Positions 48,010 to 56,396 of a stretch of 64,000 nt of DNA are shown here, piece by piece. Source of the stretch: JBBDIX01 sp050486225 (GTDB lineage: Bacteria > Actinomycetota > Nitriliruptoria > Nitriliruptorales > Nitriliruptoraceae); assembly GCA_050486225.1 (NCBI GenBank), contig JBJHCV010000003.1, positions 1 through 64,000 of the forward strand, written 5' to 3'. The position numbers were made by a program, and so were the translations under genes. Below the pieces are notes generated by a model. The model had not been told where the DNA came from. It did no database searches and saw nothing but the letters and a program-made list of their open reading frames with translations. Each line of letters begins with the position of its first letter. Position 1 is the stretch's first letter.

Positions 48010-48766
48010 CGTCGACCTCCGGGTGGTCGGCATCTGGCGCGTACAGGGTCGCGATCGATGGATGGATCGTTGCGCTCGCGACGTCGGCGGCGTCGAGGAT
48101 GACACGACCATGGTCGAGGACGACGACCCGGTCCGCGACGCGCTGGACCTGGTCGAGATCGTGGGTCACCCACAGCACCGGGATCCCCGCGTCGGCGAGG
48201 CGGCGGATCGTGCGTTCGAACGCGAGTCTCGGGGTCGCGTCCAGTGCGGAGGTCGGCTCGTCGAGCAGCAGCACCGCCGGGTCGGTCGCCAGGGTGCGTG
48301 CGAGCCCCAGTCGCTGTGCCTCGCCGCCGGACAGGGTCGACGCGTCACGACCCGTGAGCGACGGGTCGAGTGCCGCACGTTCGAGGGCGGTGCGGTGGGA
48401 GGCGTCATCGCCGTCCGGGTCTCCGACGAGCAGGTTGTCCCGGACGGTCCCGCCGAACACGACCGGTCGCTGGAACACCATCCCGACCTGCCGCCGCAGC
48501 TGGCGTGGATCCAGGTCGTCCAGGGCGCGTCCGCGGTACGAGACCTGTCCCGAGGTGGGGACCTCGAGGCGGTTGCAGAGCCGCAGCAGCGTGCTCTTGC
48601 CCGATCCAGACGGGCCGAGGATCGCGGTGACGCCGTGATCCGGGATCCCCAGGGTCACCCCCACGAGCGCCTGCACGTCGTCGAGCACGACCGACACGTC
48701 CTCGAACTCGAACAGGGGGGACGCGTCGGTCGAACCCGACGGACGTGTGGACACGGGCGCGGACAT
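47996..48766 (-). CDS. fetA: FetA-type ABC transporter ATP-binding protein
   Basis: A 256-residue ABC ATPase. Walker A ILGPSGSGKSTLLRLC, Q-loop VGMVFQRPVVFGGTV, signature LSGGEAQRLGLART, Walker B VLLLDEPTSALD and the H-loop VLWVTHD are all present. The partner permease follows directly. The ATG at 48766 overlaps the padR stop by one base (TGATG). Confidence 0.92.
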   Translation of the reverse strand: MSAPVSTRPSGSTDASPLFEFEDVSVVLDDVQALVGVTLGIPDHGVTAILGPSGSGKSTLLRLCNRLEVPTSGQVSYRGRALDDLDPRQLRRQVGMVFQRPVVFGGTVRDNLLVGDPDGDDASHRTALERAALDPSLTGRDASTLSGGEAQRLGLARTLATDPAVLLLDEPTSALDATPRLAFERTIRRLADAGIPVLWVTHDLDQVQRVADRVVVLDHGRVILDAADVASATIHPSIATLYAPDADHPEVDDGDR

Positions 48767-49104
48767 CAGTCGTCGGCGGCCTCGCCCCGGGTGCGCGACC
48801 CCCTTCCGGTGAGTTCGGCCAGCTTCACGCGGATCTGTGCGAGCAGTTCCACGCCGTCCTCCGTCGCGGTGTAGTGGCGGCGGCGCCTACCGCCGTCGGT
48901 GCGTTCGACACTGGTGAGGTAGCCCTGCTCCTCGAGCTGGTGGAGGATCGGGTACAGGGTGCCCACGGAGATGTCGTAGCCGTGACTGGCGAGTTCGTCG
49001 CGCATCCACAACCCGTAGATCGGGTGCTGCGCGGCGTGGTGCAGGATGTGGATGCGCATGAAGGCGAGCTGGATGTCCCGGAGGAGTGGCGGCTCGTTGC
49101 CCAT
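48766..49104 (-). CDS. PadR-family transcriptional regulator
   Basis: A 112-residue PadR repressor: a winged helix (PIYGLWMRDELASHGYDIS, GTLYPILHQLEEQGYL) and a C-terminal dimer helix (GVELLAQIRVKLAELTG). It lies inside the operon it probably controls, 25 bases after chrA and one base into fetA. The candidate operator is over the operon promoter at 50383-50412. Confidence 0.9.
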   Translation of the reverse strand: MGNEPPLLRDIQLAFMRIHILHHAAQHPIYGLWMRDELASHGYDISVGTLYPILHQLEEQGYLTSVERTDGGRRRRHYTATEDGVELLAQIRVKLAELTGRGSRTRGEAADD

Positions 49105-49129
49105 CTCGGTCCTCGCACGGCGTCCCGGG

Positions 49130-50356
49130 TCATCCTAGGACCATCGCCAGGACGTACCCGAGCAGTCCGGCGACGGGGATCAGCGCGATCGCGCTGACAC
49201 GGGTGAACGTCAGCAGCGCGAGGGCGCCGGCCGCGATCAGTGCCGTGGGGACGTCGACGACGACACGCAGGCCGATCTCGATCGCCACGGCCAGCATCAC
49301 CCCGAGCACGGCAGCCGTCAGGCCCCGGAGGACCTTGCCGGCGATCGTGGAGCGCCTGATGGCGGGCATGATCCGGCCGAGCAGCATCGCGAGGAAGAAC
49401 GACGGCACGAAGATCGCGAGCGTGGCGACCACAGCGCCGGGCAGGCCGCCGAGGATGTAGCCGATGGCGGTGGACACCGTGAACAGCGGTCCCGGGGTCA
49501 TCTCCCCGATGACCAGTGCCTCGATCAGCTGGGGAGTGGTCAGCAGTCCGTGGCGGTCGACGAGGTCGTTCTGCAGGTAGGCGACCAGCAGGTAGCCGGA
49601 CCCGAACAGGGTGACCCCGAACTTCAGGAACAGCCACGTGAGCTGGCTGATGGTCTCCGGGTCCGCGGACGGCGCGGGAGCGGCGCCCAGCAGCCACGGT
49701 GACGTGGTGAACAGCATCCCGCGTGCGCCACCGCGCGGCCACGTGGCGTACAGGGCCAGTCCGGCCACGGCGCCGAGCGCGAGCACGATCAGTTCGTTGA
49801 TGCCGAACAGCCCGAGCGCGAGCGCCACGACGAACACCAGTCGGGTGCGCAGGTCGTCGGCGGCCTTCGGGGCCATCTTCACCATCGCAACCGCGATGAT
49901 CGCGAGCACCACCGGCTGGATGCCGCGGAAGACCGCGTCCATTGCGGGCAGCTCGCGGAACGTCACGTACAGCCAGGTCACGGCGAGGGTGATGCCGGCC
50001 GCGGGCAGCATGAACCCCATGCCGGCCGCCCACACCCCGAGGTTGCCCTTCTGCACGTACCCGATGTGCATGGTCATCTGCGTCGAGTTCGGACCGGGCA
50101 GCAGGTTCGTCGCCGCCATCAGGTCCAGGAAGTGACGACGGTCGACCCACCGCCGCCGCTCCACGATCTCCTTGTCCATCAGCGCGATGTGGGCGACCGG
50201 GCCGCCGAAGGCCACCACACCCAGCCAGACGAACACCCTGATCAGCTGCCCCCAGGTCGCGCCACGCTCGGCGAACTCGGGCTGGAACGGGGTGGTCACC
50301 GACACGGCGGCCTCCGCCCCGTCGTCGTGCTCGTCGGGTGGCGACGGTTCGGACAT
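49130..50356 (-). CDS. chrA: Chromate transporter (ChrA family)
   Basis: A 408-residue bidomain CHR transporter with about ten TM segments. Hallmarks: FVWLGVVAFGGPVAHIALM in the first half, LMAATNLLPGPNSTQMTMHIG, and the second half FGVTLFGSGYLLVAYLQ and VIGEMTPGPLFTVSTAIGY. It exports chromate or a similar oxyanion. The ATG at 50356 has GAGGAG 8 bases upstream. It is the first gene of a four-gene operon with padR-fetA-fetB, which is an unusual partnership. Confidence 0.93.
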   Translation of the reverse strand: MSEPSPPDEHDDGAEAAVSVTTPFQPEFAERGATWGQLIRVFVWLGVVAFGGPVAHIALMDKEIVERRRWVDRRHFLDLMAATNLLPGPNSTQMTMHIGYVQKGNLGVWAAGMGFMLPAAGITLAVTWLYVTFRELPAMDAVFRGIQPVVLAIIAVAMVKMAPKAADDLRTRLVFVVALALGLFGINELIVLALGAVAGLALYATWPRGGARGMLFTTSPWLLGAAPAPSADPETISQLTWLFLKFGVTLFGSGYLLVAYLQNDLVDRHGLLTTPQLIEALVIGEMTPGPLFTVSTAIGYILGGLPGAVVATLAIFVPSFFLAMLLGRIMPAIRRSTIAGKVLRGLTAAVLGVMLAVAIEIGLRVVVDVPTALIAAGALALLTFTRVSAIALIPVAGLLGYVLAMVLG

Positions 50357-50382
50357 CAGCGGGCTCCTCACACACGGGGCGG

Positions 50383-50412
50383 GTATCGAGTGCCGGTATC
50401 GGGAGTCGATAC
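50383..50412. promoter_or_regulatory. PadR-type operator over the chrA promoter
   Basis: GTATCGA at 50383-50389 and GTATCG at 50396-50401 each pair with TCGATAC at 50406-50412; the inner pair forms GTATCG-N5-CGATAC. It overlaps the -10 box (50409-50414) and the expected start of transcription, so a bound dimer would repress. Binding by the PadR at 48766 is inference. Confidence 0.55.
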
Positions 50413-50437
50413 TAGGCGGGCCTGCGATCCGCGCCAA
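50409..50437 (-). promoter_or_regulatory. Promoter of the chrA-padR-fetAB operon
   Basis: Read on the minus strand: TTGGCG (-35, plus-strand 50432-50437) and TAGTAT (-10, 50409-50414), 17 bases apart. The transcript would start near 50402, about 45 bases before the chrA ATG. Confidence 0.6.
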
Positions 50438-50482
50438 CGCGTGCGACGGGACGCCTGCGGTCGAGCGCACCCGGTCCACGCC

Positions 50483-50520
50483 GTAACAACATCGCAACGT
50501 GGCGGCAACCGGCCCGAAAG
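50483..50520 (+). promoter_or_regulatory. GlnR-type operator upstream of amt
   Basis: Four half-sites, each separated by exactly 6 bases: GTAAC (50483-50487), GCAAC (50494-50498), GCAAC (50505-50509), GAAAG (50516-50520). This is the actinobacterial GlnR box layout (a- and b-sites with AC/AAC half-sites at 11-base steps). A weak TACCGT -10 follows at 50531. It suggests nitrogen control of the ammonium transporter. Confidence 0.65.
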
Positions 50521-50683
50521 TGACCGTCCCTACCGTCCGCGTCGTTCGCTCGGAGGGCCCGTACCTCGATGCACCACCGGTTGGTGACGAGGAGGACGAG
50601 CCTGCGTCGGCCGTGCAGGCTGCACGACCCGGCTGGTCAGGTCCGCTGAGCGCCTGTCAGACGACCGATGAGAGGCGACAGTG

Positions 50684-52042
50684 ATGACTCAGAGACTCGT
50701 GCGACCGCGGCGGACCCTCCTGGTGTCCGTCCTGGTCGGTGTGCTGCTGCTCGCGATGGCCGCGCCTGCGTTCGCGCAGGACGGCGAGGTCGCGGCGACC
50801 CAGTTCGACCTGAACATCGTGTTCTTCCTGCTGTGCATGGTGCTCGTGTTCCTGATGCACCCCGGATTCGCGATGCTCGAGGCCGGGATGACCAGTTCGC
50901 GCAACGCCGCGAACATCATGATGAAGAACATGTTCGTCGTGTCCATCGCCTTCATCGCCTACTACCTGGTCGGCTGGGGCCTGCACTACGGCGCCTCGGC
51001 CGGAGGGTTCGTCGGCACCGACGAGTTCTTCGTCATCCCGGGCACATGGGCCACGTTGTCGGCCGGTGACCCGTTCCTCGCGTCGGAGCTCATGTTCGAC
51101 GCGGTGTTCGCCGCCACTGCTGCCACGATCATCTCCGGTGCCGTCGCCGGCCGGATGAACATCTGGGGCTTCCTGATCCTGTCCACCGCCATGACCGCGG
51201 TCATCTACCCGATCATCGGTCACTGGGGCTGGGGCGGTGGCTGGCTCGAGGAGGCCGGGTTCTACGACTTCGCCGGTTCGACGATCGTGCACCTCACCGG
51301 CGGATTCGCGGGGCTGGTCGCGGCGTTCATCCTCGGACCACGACTCGGCAAGTACGCGGCGGACGGCACGCCTCGTCCGCTGTTCGGGCACTCGGCTCCG
51401 CTCGGCACGCTCGGGGTGTTCCTGCTCTTCTTCGGCTGGTTCGGCTTCAACGGGGGTTCGGTGCTCAACGCCGAGGCTGCCGTGGGACCGGTCCTGCTCG
51501 CGACCGCACTCGCTGGTTCGGCCGGTGGTCTGACCGCCGCGTTCGTGAGCGCCGTCCGTGGGCGCGGCAAGACCGATGTCACGATGACCGGCAACGGGAT
51601 CCTCGCCGGTCTCGTCGGCATCACCGCGGGGGCGGACGCGGTCGCACCCTGGGCCGCGATCCTGGTCGGTGTGGTGGCCGGCGTGCTGGTCACGATCTCG
51701 GTGATCGTGGTCGAGCGCCGTCGCATCGACGACGCGGTCGGTGCGTTCAGCGTGCACGGGACCTGCGGGGTGCTCGGCACCTGGTGGGTCGGGCTGTTCG
51801 CACTCGACGGTGGGCTGTTCTACGGCGGCGGGTTCTCCCTGCTCGGTGTCCAGATGCTCGGCACCGCGGCGATCATCGGGTTCGTCCTGGTGACCGTCGG
51901 TCCGATCTGTCTGGCACTGCGGTCCGCAGGCCTCATGCGGATCCGCGACTCGTGGCAGGCCGAGGGCGTCGACATCCACGAGCACGGCGTGGCCGCCTAC
52001 CCGGAGACCTCGGGCGTGGGCAGCAACCCGAGCTCCAGCTGA
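50684..52042 (+). CDS. amt: Ammonium transporter
   Basis: A 452-residue Amt/MEP/Rh channel for NH4+/NH3. A signal-like N-terminus (VLLLAMAAPAFAQ) is followed by 11 TM helices. Hallmarks: GFAMLEAGMTSSRNAANIMMKN, PIIGHWGWGGGWL, FDFAG-type FYDFAGSTIVHLTGG and FGWFGFNGGSVLNAE, carrying the twin-His and phenylalanine-gate regions. The ATG at 50684 is chosen (a GTG directly precedes it). No glnB gene lies directly downstream; two strong hairpins end the transcript. Confidence 0.94.
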   Translation: MTQRLVRPRRTLLVSVLVGVLLLAMAAPAFAQDGEVAATQFDLNIVFFLLCMVLVFLMHPGFAMLEAGMTSSRNAANIMMKNMFVVSIAFIAYYLVGWGLHYGASAGGFVGTDEFFVIPGTWATLSAGDPFLASELMFDAVFAATAATIISGAVAGRMNIWGFLILSTAMTAVIYPIIGHWGWGGGWLEEAGFYDFAGSTIVHLTGGFAGLVAAFILGPRLGKYAADGTPRPLFGHSAPLGTLGVFLLFFGWFGFNGGSVLNAEAAVGPVLLATALAGSAGGLTAAFVSAVRGRGKTDVTMTGNGILAGLVGITAGADAVAPWAAILVGVVAGVLVTISVIVVERRRIDDAVGAFSVHGTCGVLGTWWVGLFALDGGLFYGGGFSLLGVQMLGTAAIIGFVLVTVGPICLALRSAGLMRIRDSWQAEGVDIHEHGVAAYPETSGVGSNPSSS

Positions 52043-52049
52043 GCCGGCA

Positions 52050-52080
52050 GGTCGGCCCGGCCCTCGCGGTCGGGCCGACC
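52050..52080 (+). terminator. Terminator hairpin 1 after amt
   Basis: GGTCGGCCCG (52050-52059) and CGGGCCGACC (52071-52080) make a 10-bp perfect stem with an 11-base loop, 8 bases after the amt stop. Confidence 0.7.
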
Positions 52081-52094
52081 CGGGCTCCCTCACG

Positions 52095-52131
52095 TGGGCT
52101 GGTGCGGTTCGATGGTCGCCGCACCAGCCCA
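52095..52131. terminator. Terminator hairpin 2, likely bidirectional
   Basis: TGGGCTGGTGCGG (52095-52107) and CCGCACCAGCCCA (52119-52131) make a 13-bp perfect stem with an 11-base loop. Between convergent amt and the peptidase gene, it could stop transcription from both sides. Confidence 0.7.
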
Positions 52132-52220
52132 TCCTCGTGTCCGGGGCCGGTCGACGGGTTCGCCGACACCGTCGAGGTCACCGACAGGTCGCTCCGGTCG
52201 ACCACGTCGCGCGCACCGGG

Positions 52221-53168
52221 TCACCGGCCGCTCTGCGAGAAGTGCATCGGGTCGCTGGCGCTGCGCCAGTCGCCACCCCAGCCCCAGCCGATCGCGGCGA
52301 ACGCCTGTGTGACGGCGTCACCCCGCAGGACCATCCCCGGGCGCACGTCGTCGCGGTCGACGTAGGCGGAGGCCAGCTCCGGCACCACCACCTCGCCGCG
52401 TACGTACGGGTTGTGGAACGGATTGACGTCCACCGCGAGTCCCCGAGCATGTTCGGACCACCGGCTTCCCTGCACGGTCGATCGGCACACGAACCCGGTG
52501 GTGTTGTTGCCGTCCCCGGTCGGTGGTGCGTCGAGTTCGCCGGCCGACACGATGCGCATCTCCTCGAGGGGGAACCGCACGTCGTGCATGACGCGGAACA
52601 CCTCGACGAGGTCGTCGGCGACCGTGTGGTGCACCAGCAGTTCACCCCGGTACGTCCTGGCGTCGAACCCCCAGAACGTGACGGTGACCACGCGCAGGTC
52701 GTCGAGGGTCACCGGACAGCCGTCGTGCCACGTCGATCGCGCCGCGACGGCGTCCGACACCACGTCGACCGACGCGGAGAACGTCGCGTCGTCGGCGAGC
52801 GGCTGGGTGTCGGGTGGGGGCAGCCGCCGGTCGCGGAGCTCCTCGGGCGTGTCGAGCATCTCGCCCAGTCCGTCGGGTCGCAGGGGCAGGGGACGGGTGC
52901 CGAGCCAGTCGGGCCGGCGGATCGCGGCCCCTCGGACGTCGTCGGACTCGTCGACGTCCTGCGGGCCGGCATCGGTCGTCGCCCCGTCGTCGACGTCTCC
53001 GTCGACCGGCGCCTCATCGGGTGACCGTGGGGTCGTCTCGGGTGCTGCGTGCGTCGAGGGAGGTGTCGATCCCGGTTCGCCCTCGTCGCCCCCCGGCGCG
53101 CAGGCCGACAGCAGGAGCGTGCCGGCGCACACGACCGACAGCGCGGCGCGGCGAGCCCGAGACGTCAT
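52221..53168 (-). CDS. Lipoprotein with M15-type peptidase domain
   Basis: A 315-residue lipoprotein (lipobox LLLSAC at ~19-24), then a long acidic/Pro/Thr linker. The C-terminal ~190 residues hold a D-Ala-D-Ala carboxypeptidase/VanY-like (M15) fold: SEHARGLAVDVNPFHNPY carries the HxxxxxxxD zinc ligands and DWRSASDPMHF the last His. It probably trims peptidoglycan on the cell surface. GAGGAT lies before the ATG at 53168. Confidence 0.85.
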   Translation of the reverse strand: MTSRARRAALSVVCAGTLLLSACAPGGDEGEPGSTPPSTHAAPETTPRSPDEAPVDGDVDDGATTDAGPQDVDESDDVRGAAIRRPDWLGTRPLPLRPDGLGEMLDTPEELRDRRLPPPDTQPLADDATFSASVDVVSDAVAARSTWHDGCPVTLDDLRVVTVTFWGFDARTYRGELLVHHTVADDLVEVFRVMHDVRFPLEEMRIVSAGELDAPPTGDGNNTTGFVCRSTVQGSRWSEHARGLAVDVNPFHNPYVRGEVVVPELASAYVDRDDVRPGMVLRGDAVTQAFAAIGWGWGGDWRSASDPMHFSQSGR

Positions 53169-53406
53169 CGGCGGATCCTCGACGGGTAGGGTCGGTGGGC
53201 ATCGTGCCGGGGCCGAGTGCGGGCCGGGCGGGTCCGCCCGTGAGCCGAGGCATGGTGACCACCGGGGATCCACCGTAGACCCTCGTGGCCAGGTGTCGCC
53301 CCGACGCCCGGGCGGCCCCGCGTCGCCGCGGCGGCCCGGCCCGAGGGTCGCCGTGCACCGATCGCGGCGGGTCGCTCGAACCGTGACCACACGAAGGAGT
53401 CCGACC

Positions 53407-53625
53407 ATGGCCGACACCCCTGACGTGCGTCCCGTGGGGGACCTGCCCGATGCCATCGGCAGGACCGCCGCACGAGAACTGTCCCTGCACGGGATCACCA
53501 GCCTGGAGAAGGTCGCCAGCCACACCACGCGGGAACTGCTCGCCATCCACGGGGTGGGTCCGAAGGCGGTGCGCATCCTCGGGGAGGCACTCGCGGCCCG
53601 GGGCCTGACCTACCGGGACGCCTGA
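53407..53625 (+). CDS. Small helix-hairpin-helix protein
   Basis: A 72-residue protein. It contains IGRTAARELSLHGITSLEKV and LLAIHGVGPKAVRILGEALA, a tandem helix-hairpin-helix as in the RNA polymerase alpha C-terminal or Rad51-type DNA-binding folds. It is probably a DNA-binding protein. AAGGAG lies 7 bases before the ATG. Confidence 0.8.
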   Translation: MADTPDVRPVGDLPDAIGRTAARELSLHGITSLEKVASHTTRELLAIHGVGPKAVRILGEALAARGLTYRDA

Positions 53626-53645
53626 GACAGGACCCTCCGATCCAC

Positions 53646-53662
53646 GGCGCCCGGCGGGCGCC
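53646..53662. terminator. Short GC hairpin between convergent genes
   Basis: GGCGCCC (53646-53652), a 3-base loop, GGGCGCC (53656-53662). It sits 20 bases after the HhH gene and before the LLM gene on the other strand. Confidence 0.45.
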
Positions 53663-53693
53663 CGGACCCGGGTGCCGCGACGCCGAGGTGGCG

Positions 53694-54662
53694 TCAGGCG
53701 CCGGGTGCCAGCAGTTCGAACGTGCGCAGACGTGCCGCGTGGTCGCGAGCCGGCGACACGAGGATCAGTTCGTCCGCGTCCGCGTGCTGCGCGAAACGGT
53801 CGAGTTCGTCGCGCACCTGCTGGGCGGTGCCCGCCGCGAGGTACGTGGTCATCTCCCGCACCCTGGCGCCGGCCGGCGACGCGAGGATCGCGTCGGCCTC
53901 CTCGTCGGTGAAGCTGCGTCCGGGAGAGAACATGCGCCTGGCGCGGCGTCGGCGTGCCGCGAGCAGCTGCTCCCGGGCGTCGCGTTCGTCGTCGCTCGCG
54001 ATCACCCCGTGCCCGGCGATCACGTACGGCCGGTCGAGCTGGGTCGACGGCTGGAACCGTTGCCGGTAGATCGCCACGGCCTGCGTGAGTGCGGCGGGGG
54101 AGAAGTGGGACGCGAAGGCGAACGGCAGGCCGAGCGCGGCGGCGACCTGCGCCCCGAACAGCGACGATCCGAGGATGGTCAGCGGCACGTGGCTGCCCTG
54201 CCCCGGGGTTGCGCGCACCCCGGGGACACGTGACTCGTCGGACAGGTAGCCCTGCAGTTCCACCACGTCGTCGGGGAAGCGCTGGGACGCGGACGGGTCG
54301 CGTCGAAGCGCCTGCTCCGTCAGGGGGTCGGTGCCCGGTGCGCGTCCGAGGCCGAGGTCGATGCGCCCCGGGTGCAGGGCCTCGAGCGTCCCGAACTGTT
54401 CGGCGATGGTCAGCGGCGAGTGGTTGGGGAGCATGATCCCGCCGGCACCGACCCGGATCGAGCTGGTGTGCGTGGCGACGTGGGCGATGACCACCGAGGT
54501 CGCCGACGACGCCCGGGGCATGTTGTGGTGCTCCGCGTACCAGACACGCCGGTAGCCGAGGGCCTCGGCGTGCTGGGCGAGCGCGACCGTGGCGGCGAGT
54601 GCGTCGGCGACGGTCGAACCGTCGTGGACCTCGGCGAGGTCGAGGATGGACAGGTCGGTCAC
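53694..54662 (-). CDS. LLM-class flavin-dependent oxidoreductase
   Basis: A 322-residue luciferase-like F420/FMN-dependent oxidoreductase: LAQHAEALGYRRVWYAEHHNMP, IRVGAGGIMLPNHSPLTIAEQF, RIDLGLGRAPGTD and LGLPFAFASHFSP are family hallmarks. The GTG at 54662 lies 4 bases after the stop of the desaturase-like gene, so the two form an operon. The substrate is unknown. Confidence 0.92.
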   Translation of the reverse strand: MTDLSILDLAEVHDGSTVADALAATVALAQHAEALGYRRVWYAEHHNMPRASSATSVVIAHVATHTSSIRVGAGGIMLPNHSPLTIAEQFGTLEALHPGRIDLGLGRAPGTDPLTEQALRRDPSASQRFPDDVVELQGYLSDESRVPGVRATPGQGSHVPLTILGSSLFGAQVAAALGLPFAFASHFSPAALTQAVAIYRQRFQPSTQLDRPYVIAGHGVIASDDERDAREQLLAARRRRARRMFSPGRSFTDEEADAILASPAGARVREMTTYLAAGTAQQVRDELDRFAQHADADELILVSPARDHAARLRTFELLAPGA

Positions 54663-54666
54663 GGGA

Positions 54667-56241
54667 TCATGTCCGGACGATCGACTCGAACTCGACACCG
54701 AGGTCGGCGAGCACGACCCGCGCGGCGTTGCGGCCGGGCACCCCGGTGACCGAACCTCCCGGGTGGGTGGTCCCCCCGGTCTGGTAGAGGCCCTCGAGCG
54801 GCATGCGGTGCTGGGCCCAGCCGGGAGCCGGACGCAGCGGACCGCTGAACGCGACCCCGCGGTCGCCACCGTGGGCGGTGCCGTGGATCATGTGGGGGTT
54901 CCAGGCCTCGAGGTCGTCGGGCGACAGGACCCGCCGCTCGAGGATCACGTCGCCCGTCAGGTTGGGGGCTGCCTGCTGGACCGCGGCGAGCAGCCGGTCG
55001 GCGTGCTCCTCCTTCGCGTCGGCCCAGGCGACGCCCGGCGCGGGCTGGGCCGACGCCGCGACGACGAACTTGACCGTGTGGTGCCCCTCGGGTGCCCGCG
55101 ACGGGTCGACCACCGACGGGGTGCCGATCAGCACGGTGGAGAAGTCGGAACTGGGCTGGTTGTCGCGGACCTCGCGGGTGACACGGACCGCGTCCTCGGC
55201 CCAGCCGGCCAGACCGGAGGCGACGGCGACCGGTTCGTCCTCGTACCCGGCGAACAGCGGGGGCTGGGTGGTCGCCAGGTGCGACACGAACAGCGACAGC
55301 CCGATGTCGAGCGTCTCCACGCCGTACACGAAGTCCTCACCCCACACCTCGCGGGGCGCCATGTCCAGCAGGTGCCGGACGTGGATCGTGGACACCACCG
55401 CGTCACGACCGAGGAAGGTCTCCCCGGTGGCGGTCTCCACCCCGGTGCAGCGGTTGCCGTCCGTCACCAGCCGGGTCACCCGCTGGTTGCACAGCACAGT
55501 GCCGCCGTGGGCCTCGATGGCACGGACCAGTGCGTCGGCCAGTGCGCCCGAGCCGCCCATCGGGATGGTCCAGCTGCGCGACTGCCGACCGGCGAGCGCC
55601 GACGCGGCCAGGATGCCGGACCCCGGCAGGTCCACCGACGTGAGCGACTGGGCGACGCACCACAGCACGAACGCACGGACGTGCGGGTCCTCGTACTCGT
55701 GACTGGCGACCTCCAGGGCGCTGAGCATCCGGCGTCGCCGCCAGATGCCCCCGCCGTCGATTCCGTCGAGCATCGGGTCGATCGGCTCGCCCCAGCCCGG
55801 AGGGTTGTCCCGCGACTGGCCGAACACGTGCTTGACCCGGTCCCAGTCGTCGAGCATGCGCCGGTAGGTGCGGGCGTCCGCGGGCGAGAAGCGTGCGAAC
55901 TCCGCGACGGTGCGGTCGACGTCCAGCCAGGTGGTCAGCACCTCACCGTCCGGGAACGCGACCCGTGACACGGGGTCGGGCATGACGTACTCGAGGCCGT
56001 GGTCGGCGAGCAGCCCGAGCTCGTCCCGGGTGATGACGGGGTTGGCCTGGATCCCGTTGTGACCGGTGGCCGCCGTGTCGATGCGGTAGCCGGGGATGAG
56101 CTCCTCGGTCGCGGCGCCCCCGCCGGGGATGTCGCGGGCGTCGAGCACCACGACCTCGCGGCCGGCCCGGGCCAGGTAGGCGGCGGTGATCAGTGCGTTG
56201 TGGCCGGCGCCGGCCACGATCACGTCAGCGGTGGTGGTCAT
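54667..56241 (-). CDS. Phytoene desaturase-like FAD/NAD(P) oxidoreductase
   Basis: A 524-residue flavoprotein of the phytoene-desaturase/amine-oxidase-like superfamily. The Rossmann N-terminus (IVAGAGHNALITAAYLARAG, then VVVLDARDIPGG) binds FAD; SWTIPMGGSGALADALVRAI and the C-terminal GLYQTGGTTHPGGSVTGVPG are conserved. No carotenoid synthase is nearby, so the substrate need not be a carotenoid. It is the first gene of a two-gene operon. Confidence 0.9.
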   Translation of the reverse strand: MTTTADVIVAGAGHNALITAAYLARAGREVVVLDARDIPGGGAATEELIPGYRIDTAATGHNGIQANPVITRDELGLLADHGLEYVMPDPVSRVAFPDGEVLTTWLDVDRTVAEFARFSPADARTYRRMLDDWDRVKHVFGQSRDNPPGWGEPIDPMLDGIDGGGIWRRRRMLSALEVASHEYEDPHVRAFVLWCVAQSLTSVDLPGSGILAASALAGRQSRSWTIPMGGSGALADALVRAIEAHGGTVLCNQRVTRLVTDGNRCTGVETATGETFLGRDAVVSTIHVRHLLDMAPREVWGEDFVYGVETLDIGLSLFVSHLATTQPPLFAGYEDEPVAVASGLAGWAEDAVRVTREVRDNQPSSDFSTVLIGTPSVVDPSRAPEGHHTVKFVVAASAQPAPGVAWADAKEEHADRLLAAVQQAAPNLTGDVILERRVLSPDDLEAWNPHMIHGTAHGGDRGVAFSGPLRPAPGWAQHRMPLEGLYQTGGTTHPGGSVTGVPGRNAARVVLADLGVEFESIVRT

Positions 56242-56396
56242 CCCTGCTCCCGTCCCGTCCGGAGCGGTGGGTCCGGACCGTCGCCGCCATGCTAGGACCG
56301 CCCGTCACGAGTACCCCAACCGCGCCGGGGAACTCGCACCATCGTCAGGAGCAGCGACCGACCACTCCGTGAACGACCGTGCAGGCGGCCCGGGTC

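Noticed and set aside
50657..52132. A long minus-strand frame opposite amt
   Set aside because: H/R/E/D-rich antisense shadow; the plus-strand frame is a canonical ammonium transporter.
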